From contig NW_025408681.1 of the NCBI RefSeq assembly GCF_020360975.1, forward strand, positions 1,178,001 to 1,242,000: DNA of 64,000 bases, in the 5' to 3' direction. Within the stretch, counting starts at the first letter, position 1, and each line of letters opens with the position of its first letter. Positions 56,693-64,000 of this stretch are shown in pieces. Position numbers and translations under genes: made by a program. Under the pieces are notes generated by a model. It did not search any database. It was given only the letters and a program-made list of their open reading frames with translations, and had not been told where the DNA came from. This DNA comes from Hirsutella rhossiliensis. Lineage: Eukaryota > Ascomycota > Sordariomycetes > Hypocreales > Ophiocordycipitaceae.

Positions 56693-57369
56693 GGCTCCTT
56701 GTGTCTGCGTGTGTGGAATGCGAGAGAAGAGGCGCGGGTGGTGGGAGCTTCGGAGGCGGATGCCAGCGGCGGCGGGGGACGTCTTTTTGAGCGGCCGGGG
56801 AGCGAGGCGGTTCAAGCGAGAGACAAAGGACTCGAGTAATAATAAATCAGTAAGTAGCCTAGCGAAGGGATAATAGGACGAGGTTGCTAGGGGACAAGAA
56901 GAGCTGGAGGAAGAGAAAAGAGGGATGAATAAGAGAGGGTGGGTGTTTATTATTAGGACGAGGGATGAATGACAAGACGACGGATGAGACAAGCCCTGGT
57001 GTTTATACCGACTGCCAACATATGAACACACACACAGCACAGGAGGAGAGTCCGAGCGGATCGGCTGCCCTTGCTTGTGCAGCTCAGCACTCCTTTCGTA
57101 TCGACAAGCGCAACCTTCCCAAAAGGCCCCGCCCGTGATGGGATTATCCACCGAGCCTAATGCCAGGAAGGGGGGGGGAGGGCGCCGCGCCGAGCCTACG
57201 GGGGTGGGTGGTGGTGGGGCCTTGGGGGGGGAGAGCCCACGGGGTATCCGTAGAGGTGGGGCCACGACAGGTGGGGCCATGAACGGTTCACGGCGGGCTC
57301 TGCGGACCAACCAGGGTCCAGGCACCGGCGAGCTGCACTGGTTGCTGAAACAGGATGGCAGCCCAGCCA

Positions 57370-57425
57370 CCCCTAGCGACTCCAAAGGCCCCTAGCGACT
57401 CCAAAGGCCCCCTAGCGACTCCCAA
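57370..57425. repeat. 19-20-bp tandem repeat (TAGCGACTCCAAAGGCCCC)
   Basis: Three copies have TAGCGACTC starting at 57374, 57393 and 57413; the unit length drifts from 19 to 20 and the last copy is diverged. Intergenic. Confidence 0.85.
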
Positions 57426-57527
57426 GTTGTTCTGTTCGACATGCACGTGCAGAGAGAGGGAGGAGGGAGGGAGGGAAAGGGGAGAGGCTGGCTGGCGGGA
57501 TGATGTACATGCAGCCGCACTCGGTTC

Positions 57528-57586
57528 AGTACAGTACAGTACCCAGGTGCAGTGGAGGGTTAACCGCCTACAGTACAGTACAGAGT
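57528..57586. repeat. TACAGTAC motif cluster
   Basis: Two runs of overlapping TACAGTAC words (GTACAGTACAGTACC and CTACAGTACAGTACAG) are separated by about 30 bp, close to the 19-bp repeat. Confidence 0.75.
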
Positions 57587-60500
57587 AATTATGTAATAGA
57601 GTAGGTATGTGTATGGAATTACAGTCGCACTCGACAAAGAACATCAGCGTCGTCGTCTGCGGGCCAATGGAGAATGGCAAAAGCAGTAAAAATGCCTTCT
57701 TCCCGCAGGACCCCTCCATCCTAGGATCTCCGCTCCGGTCGCGCTGCGGTGCGTGTCGTGTCGTGTCGTTTGTACCCCGTACTGCCACTGGCACACGGCA
57801 GAATGATGATGGGCATGGCCAGTCGATCACGGGGGTTTCGCATTGAGTCCAGCCCCTGCGCCCGCCCGCCCGACTTGCTGCGGGCAGTCATCGCCGACGC
57901 CTGCTTGCGTTGTTGGCCATGGGTCTCAAGGTTGCGAGCGAGTGAGCTTTTGGCTTTCTTTGGGCGGCACGGCAACCACCAGCCCCCACCTCCGTGTGAG
58001 TGCATATATCCGTATGGACGGAGCATGTACATGGAGGCTCTGCGAGTGTGTGTGTGTGTGCACTGTATCCGTAGGCGCAAAGCATGGGCGAATTGACGAA
58101 ATAGGCGTCGTGATGCGCGCCCGAGGGCCCGTCGGCAGGGGGATCCGACTGCGATGTGCGCTATCCGTAGGCCCATCCAGCCTCTGCGGCGACCAACGGC
58201 ATCCACGCGTACCAACAAGAGACTTTTCTGCCGTTGCCCCGGTCGATGCTGGACATTTCTTACCGAGCATGTCTGACCAGGGAGGCCCCATTGTCCCGTT
58301 CGTACCGCTAAAAGGCTCGCTCAGCCTTACGGAGAATCCGTACGGTTGGTTGACTTGCAGCCCGCCCATCGCGCCGCGCCGTCTTGGCTCTCTCGTCTCT
58401 CTCAGTCCGAGGTGCCCAGCCGCAACAGCCGCATCAGAGTTTCTGCCAGCCACCTGTTTGCAGCCATGCCTGCCATGTACACGACAGATGCATAAGCCCA
58501 TCCGGACGAGGTGACGCGAGCTTCTTCTTGCGGGCGAAATCTCCGACGCCGTGTGACTGTGGACTTTGCCGCCGAGCCGATGCCTTCTATCCACACCCCC
58601 GGCCCGGGCAAAAGGAGGATAAAACAGCAGTATCGCCCTCCCTGCATCCCTTGACGGACAAGACGCCGTTTCCTTTTTTTCCTTTTTTTGCCCTGTCGTG
58701 GGTTGGTGTCAAAAATCCCCCCATGTCTCCCGCGGCGACGAGGGCCGAGACCGAGAATGACCGCCCAGCTTTCCACCGTTGCAGGTGCCACAGGACCTCG
58801 TAGGAGGCAGCCCAAGCACATCTAGTACCTACCCGGTAGCCAACAAGACGCCCCCGGTGCACGCGACGAAAAGCTTTGGCTCGCGCGCCGAAATGCGGAG
58901 AATGTTAAAACAACGTCAGCGCAGGTGGACGTCCAGCCCTCGTGTTTGTTGTTGGTTTTAGCCGCCAACGTATTTACCGTATACTGTAGGCCGGCTTCCC
59001 CCGCCGACCGGGGGGTGGCTGGATCTATCTGTCGGCTAATACGCTGATGCAATCCAACGTGACATTTTTTTTGCATGTCTCTCTTTTTTCCCGGTGCCGC
59101 CAATACCGCCGCTTTCATCCGTATTAGCCGTCTCACCGGGATCAGCGTAAACATCAGAATGACAAAAACTCAATTCAAAGGAAATGCTCAAAGCTTAACG
59201 GCGAAAAGAATGGAGGGCAAAAGTAAATGAATGGCAAAAAGCATGAAACTGGTCGCCGCTTTGGTGGACAACCAACTGTAACCCGGGCTTGGCTTCAATA
59301 ATGCCCCCTCCCCGAGATGTCGGCTTCTCTTGGCAGCCACCCTCTCGTGACAAGAGCTCGTATGACTGGCCGGACCGAGGCCAAGGCCCTGCCATGGCTT
59401 CTAAATATATCCAGCCCTCCCTCCCTCACCAGACACCACCACCAGCTTTTAGCCACAGGGCGCAGCAAAAACACCAGCTGACAGCCTTATTGTCAGACGC
59501 GGGTGAGCGTGAGCACGGGGCGTCATGAGTGATTCTGCCGGCCTGCTGGTCGACTCCTTCGGTCCCCGCCGACCCTCGACTCGCGAGAGCGGTTGATCGG
59601 CTGCTCTCCCGCGACATGGACTATCCCGGCCGCTCGCCGTTTCACCATCCGAAGCTTGTGTTCCGTTACGGCGATCGGGTTGAAAGCTTCGCCTTGCTTT
59701 TCCAGCTGGCCGGCAAGGGAGGCCTCTTCCATCGCCCCGAAGAGCAGCACGGTGAGTCAAAATCCAGCATCGCTCAACAGGCCTTGATTGTCGGTGAAGC
59801 TGGACACATCAAGGGCATTCGACCAAAGCCCGCATCTCTCGCCGGGCACTGCCCAAAGCGTTAGTTGCACCCGCAGCGTGGAATGCGCACACCACAGTGA
59901 CGGGCTCGCGTCGTCTGGCGAGCCGGAATCTAGGCACGTTCTGGACGTGTTTGACACCAACGGTCAACCTTGCCTGGGCCTCTTTGGACGGTTGGAGGAT
60001 CGACGGACTCGTTTGGAGAGGATTGGGCTGTGGACCCGCCGCTGGAACATGCATAGTCGAGCCTCATGCTGGCGGCCTCTTCCCCTTTGTGCAAATGCTT
60101 GGCGACTCGCTCGCCTGCCGGGGAGATGGAGGAACTCTGCTGCCTGCATATCACGGCTGGAACTTGACAGGTGTTCCCCACAAGGCAGACTGCCCTGCAT
60201 GAGGAGTAGGTAACTTCTGTGGTGGGTGGAGTGCATTGCGTTTCCCCCTGGAGAGAGAGAGAGAGGCCGTTTCGACATGTTTAAATATTTGCTCAACGAC
60301 CATGTAAGAATCCCCACGACGTCGCGGGAGGGCTTCGACGACGACGACATGGCAGGATGAGGGGTTCGTTTCACCGTGCTCGCGTTTGAGTTCTGCGGTG
60401 AGGAGCACTAGTAGGGGTGGGATCCTCGATGCTTCCGTGCGGCCCTGTCCAGGGCGGGCTTGGTGGGCGTCGTCGAGAGTGGCAGCGGCCGAGGAGAGAA

Positions 60501-60951
60501 GGGGGATGGTGCGCAGTGTTTGGCCAGAGGTGGAGAGCACAGGGCGATACGAAGTCGGCATGGATACGAATGCCTACAGAGCCATGCACTGTCCTGTAGC
60601 TCGCAAGCCACTGGGGCTTTATGCTGCTACCCGCTACCCTATTACTTGCAAACTCGCCTTTGCCATCCGCACAAACCCTCACTTTTTTCCTCCTCCCCCA
60701 CTCCCCCGTTGCCTCCTCTCCTCCTCACCTCCTCACCGTCATCATTCTCTCTCCTCGCCCTCCTCGCCGAGGCACACGGGCGTCCACGCCCCCCTCTCTG
60801 CACGCCAACAGCCCGTCCCGCCCAATCCCCTCGGGGCCCTGAGACATCCTCTCTCGCCCGCGTCTCAGCCGCAGTCCCAAGGCCGATTTGTCGGCAATTC
60901 CAACCCCCCTTTAGTCGAGGGCACCGACTCCAGCCGGGGGCCTCCGCGTCG

Positions 60952-61968
60952 ATGCCACCCCACAACGACGTCGAGGCCTTCCACGAGGCGCTCCGGTCCA
61001 GCCGCCGCATCCTCGCCCTCTGTGGGGCCGGCCTCTCCGCTTCCTCCGGCCTGCCGACCTTCCGCGGCTCCGGGGGCTACTGGCGGAGCCACGATGCCAC
61101 CAAGCTGGCCACGCCCCGCGCTTTCAAGGCCGACCCGGGCATGGTCTGGCTCTTCTACGGCTACCGCCGCCACATCTGCCTGCGCGCCAAGCCCAACGCC
61201 GCCCACCGAGCCCTCGCGGCCCTGGCCAGGGAGAACCGAGATTTCCTGTGCCTGACCCAGAACGTGGACAGTCAGTCCATGCTCCCCCTGTATTACAATC
61301 CGTGCGCCATTCTCACGTCTGACAGATCTCTCCCAACGCGCTGGCCACCCCCCTCAACAGCTCTCCACCCTCCACGGCTCCCTCTTCGACATCAAGTGCA
61401 GCGCCGATGGCTGCGACTGGATGCAGCGCAACAACCAGGACGACCCCTTCTGCCCGGCCCTGGCCCCGGCCTCGGAGGACCCGCCGCCGGGAGAGGCCCT
61501 GCCGCTGCTGGATCCGTACCACCGAATCAAGCACATCTCGGAGGAGGACTTGCCGGCCTGTCCCCAGTGCAAGGCTGGCCTGCAGCGCCCGGGCGTAGTG
61601 TGGTTCGGAGAGGCACTCGACAACGATATGCTCAAGGGCATCGGCGAGTGGATGGGCAAGGACAAAGTGGTTCGTCGCGCCTCCTTTCCCCTGTTGTGCA
61701 CGACGTCGGCTAACCTCGCTCACCGCAGGATCTCATGCTGGTCGTAGGCACGTCGGCCCAGGTCTGGCCCGCCGCTGGCTACATCTCGCAGGCCCAGCGG
61801 TGCGGCGCCCGCATAGCCACCGTGAACTTGGAGGCCGAGGACGAGGCCGAGCTTGAGCGCATCGGGCCCGGCGACTTTGCCTTTGGCAGGGACGCGGCCG
61901 AGTGCCTGCCGTTGCTCCTGGAGCCTGTAATTGGCAGAATGAAGGAGGATGGCGAGTTTGAGAAGTAG
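60952..61968 (+). CDS. Class III sirtuin, SIRT5-like NAD-dependent deacylase
   Basis: Removes acyl groups from lysine using NAD. Exons are 60952..61270, 61326..61669 and 61729..61968, giving 300 aa. The NAD loop is LCGAGLSASSGLPTFRG (GAG at 25-27, Ser29). TQNVDNLSQRAG forms across the first splice. Catalytic His123 lies in LHGSLFDIKC. Zinc ligands are Cys131, Cys136, Cys185 and Cys188. PGVVWFGEALD and VVGTSAQVWPAAGYI follow. Tyr69 and Arg72 (FYGYRRH) match the Tyr102/Arg105 pair that makes SIRT5 prefer succinyl, malonyl and glutaryl lysine, so demalonylase or desuccinylase activity is likely. There is no obvious mitochondrial presequence before the chosen Met, although an in-frame ORF extends upstream without family resemblance. 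Confidence 0.94.
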
Positions 61969-62947
61969 CCGGATCAGGTGCCAAAGGTCGAGGGAGCGAG
62001 CGAGCTTGTTCCCCTTTGCCTCCTGTCTTTTCTTTCATTGAATAATCAAGGTATACCCGCGGGGCTCTTTGGGATCTGGGCCCCGGGATTGGGGTGTGAT
62101 GGTTACCCGGTTGAAAATAGGTGTAACGGATAGCGGGGGCAAGCAAGCGTGGCCGGGGATGTGGCCGGCCGATGACTATTCACGTATTCACAACAAGCAC
62201 TTGACTTGGCTCTTTGGAACTCCAGCGGGAGAGGTTGGCCAGCACGTCTCGCGTGACATGGATTCATTCCAGGGGGGCCTCGACCCCTTTCGGGCCCAAC
62301 TCATCGCAACACTTAACGGCAAGCACAGATAAAGAGCCATGCGACACCTATTCGCATCGTTATACTTGGACTCTATGAAGAGAACGGAGGGCGTTCGCCC
62401 GAGATCAGACGCCTGCCCAGCCGCACAGAGAACTAGATAAGGTTGGGCGGCCGCCCTGCGCGGATGAAGGTTAACTGAAGTGACCTACACCAGGCACCGT
62501 CGGCACGAGACTCGCGACCAAGGATTATATAAACATGCTGGTATATGCCATGTTAGTTAAGCCTCGCTCTTCGATGCAGCCAGTGCACTCCCAATGCCAA
62601 TCCTTGGTTTTAACGCACTCCCCCCATGATCCTTGAAACAGAGCCTCCGGCACCGATAGTCGTACATATGAATGCGTCCCGTGGTGCAGTCTCTAAACTT
62701 AAGGCTTTATTTAACCTATAAAAGAGCCCATCTTTTATAACCCTTAAATTATGCATATGCTCTATTAAGCAAGCCGTCGATCCCTGGTTCCAACGCACCC
62801 TACTATGCTCTCGAACTCGTGTTCGGGAAGTACTATAGGCGGGATAGACTGTTTTTCACACTGCAGCGTAGGGTTCACGCATATGCTCTCGCAAAATAAC
62901 CATTCTCGCATTCACGTGCCTGTACACACATGATGGGCGCTATTTGA
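61969..62947. other. Convergent intergenic region with AT-rich repeat block
   Basis: From about 62330 the DNA is AT-richer and contains a diverged direct repeat (62597-62632 and 62777-62810), with three ATATGCTC/ATATGAATGCG-like words. No protein-coding frame seen. Confidence 0.6.
62597..62810. repeat. Diverged direct repeat, about 180-bp spacing
   Basis: CAATCCTTGGTTTTAACGCA near 62598 is repeated as CGATCCCTGGTTCCAACGCA near 62778. Several differences are C-to-T or A-to-G type changes, and similarity continues weakly into a CCATGATC/CTATGCTC tail. Confidence 0.6.
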
Positions 62948-64000
62948 CTACTTGCCTCCAGTCTTGGATCTCCTCATGCGGAAAAGCTCGACGAGCTGCT
63001 CATCTCGCTGGCGCTCAAGATCTTTGATGTCCTTCAGCTTGAGCTCCTCTGCAACGCTCGAGCTCAGCGCATCAAGGCTCGCTGTATCCCACTGGAAAGC
63101 ATGCTTTTGCATATCCTGGGCCCAGCTCTGGGACGCAGGTCCCAAATGCTCCAGGAGATGCTTGAAACCGTCGCTTCCACCGCCACCGCCCATTGCGTTT
63201 GCCAACAGTGGTCCAGTCACGGCCCAGCGAGGGCCAAGACTGGTGGTCACGCACGCGTCTGGGCGCACGTCAGCGATTAATCGCCAGTAAGACGTGGTGG
63301 AAGGGGAGAAACTCACCGAGATCCTGGGCCGAGAGGATGCCTCGGCTGACCAAGCTGTAAGCTTCGTTGCACAAGGCCGCCTGCAGGCGGTTGGCGGCGA
63401 ATCCGGGGACCTCTTGGCGAATGTGCACGGGATTGCGATCGAGAGACTGATAAAAGGCAATGGCCTGCTCGACACTGGCCTTGTCCGTCTTTGGGTGGGG
63501 AACGACCTCGACGAGCGGCATGAGGTGCGGCGGGTTGAACGGGTGGCCGATCAGGACTCTTCCCGGGTTCTTGGCGCACTTGGAAATGAACTGTGAGCTC
63601 GGGATGCCCGACGAGGAGGAGGCAATGACGACTTCGGGCCTCGTGGCGGCATCAATCTCGCCGAGCAACTTTGTCTTCAAGTCCAGTCGCTCGGGTGCAT
63701 TCTACGCCAATGTCAGCAAAACGTGCAAGACGGGGGAATGGGTTGTCGCGACGCAACGCACCTCTTGGATGAAGTCGACTTCTGCGTAGTGTCCATCCAT
63801 GCTGGCGCCGACAAAGGTGTAGTTGGACAGCGAGGCGTTGGGCTTCAGTCCAATGCTCTGCAAGGTAGGCCAGATGCCCTCAAGAAAGTCCTGCAGCTTC
63901 TTTTCGGCCCCGGGAGCCGGGTCTGAGACCAGAACTCGCAACCCGTGAGCAAGGAAGAGGCCCGTCCACGAGGCGCCAATGACACCCGTGCCGACCACAC
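62948..64000 (-). CDS. 3-hydroxyacyl-CoA dehydrogenase family protein (partial)
   Basis: An NAD-dependent oxidoreductase of the 3-hydroxyacyl-CoA dehydrogenase / lambda-crystallin (L-gulonate dehydrogenase) group. The 5' end lies beyond the right edge. Visible exons are 64000..63762, 63701..63317 and 63258..62948. The Rossmann motif GTGVIGASWTGLFLAHG is at the edge, followed by LVSDPAP. SSSSGIPSSQF and GRVLIGHPFNPPHLMPLVEV hold the catalytic Ser and His. VPGFAANRLQAALCNEAYSL supplies the catalytic Asn region. The C-terminal domain (GPRWAVTGPLL) and a charged tail complete it. It probably lacks only a few N-terminal residues. Whether it acts on hydroxyacyl-CoA, carnitine or gulonate is not decided by sequence. 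Confidence 0.92.

Larger units (their letters stand above)
56693..60951. other. 4.3-kb gene-free divergent region
   Basis: Between the CRH-like gene and the sirtuin gene. It holds a 19-bp tandem repeat, a TACAGTACAGTAC cluster (57528-57586) and a GT-rich stretch near 58050. Open frames up to 289 codons are low complexity or overlap in several frames. A 75-codon frame at 59301 was considered and rejected. Confidence 0.6.

Noticed and set aside
59301..59528. 75-codon plus-strand frame with an ordinary-looking composition (MPPPRDVGFSWQPP...)
   Set aside because: Too short, no family resemblance and no clear splice continuation; kept only as a weak possibility.

Overview
The window reads as nuclear DNA of a filamentous ascomycete, most likely a Sordariomycete and probably of the order Hypocreales. 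Genes carry short GT..AG introns, coding sequence is GC-rich with C or G at third positions, long CT-rich leaders precede several genes, and the gene set is fungal (CPC1-type bZIP, HOM6, MON2, CRH-type cell-wall transglycosylase, intron-containing tRNAs). The order is an inference from protein character and GC richness; no species marker is present. No virus, intact transposon, CRISPR array or secondary-metabolite backbone gene was recognised.

Layout. 0.4-1.4 kb: AP-1-like bZIP regulator (minus). 1.4-11.6 kb: about 10 kb with no convincing gene, rich in simple repeats. 11.6-12.6 kb: Ure2-like glutathione transferase. 13.2-17.4 kb: compact block of TRM8 tRNA methyltransferase, a small membrane protein, homoserine dehydrogenase and a CCDC174-like coiled-coil protein, arranged as two divergent pairs. 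18.2-19.8 kb: CPC1/GCN4-like regulator of amino-acid starvation with a TGAGTCA element upstream. 20.1-24.2 kb: polysaccharide deacetylase, PaxU/TMEM53-like hydrolase and a GPI-anchored Ser/Thr-rich protein. 25.9-36.4 kb: GNAT acetyltransferase, TRM7 tRNA ribose methyltransferase, the large MON2 trafficking protein, tRNA-Leu(UAA) and PRPP synthetase. 37.2-39.0 kb: an unusual fusion of a PPCDC/HAL3-like flavoprotein fold with an F-box-like helix and VLEWW-type repeats. 43.2-45.8 kb: long Ser-rich protein of unknown function. 46.6-49.0 kb: MMS2 ubiquitin-E2 variant, divergent from a mitochondrial stomatin-like protein. 49.5-50.7 kb: a MER3/HFM1 C-terminal fragment without its helicase core. 51.6-53.1 kb: protealysin-like M4 metallopeptidase. 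53.4 kb: tRNA-Glu(CUC). 55.3-56.7 kb: CRH-like glucan-chitin transglycosylase. 61.0-62.0 kb: SIRT5-like deacylase. 62.9-64.0 kb: 3-hydroxyacyl-CoA dehydrogenase running off the right edge.

Most genes are housekeeping: amino-acid and nucleotide supply (HOM6, CPC1, PRPP synthetase), tRNA modification (TRM8, TRM7), DNA-damage tolerance (MMS2), membrane traffic (MON2), mitochondrial and acyl metabolism (stomatin-like, sirtuin, hydroxyacyl-CoA dehydrogenase) and cell wall (CRH, deacetylase, GPI protein). They do not form one pathway. The least conventional loci are the flavoprotein-repeat fusion, the MER3 fragment, the protealysin-like peptidase and the long gene-free stretches marked by TACAGTAC-like motifs.

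Exon coordinates were worked out by hand from reading frame, splice consensus and family conservation. They are predictions without transcript support.
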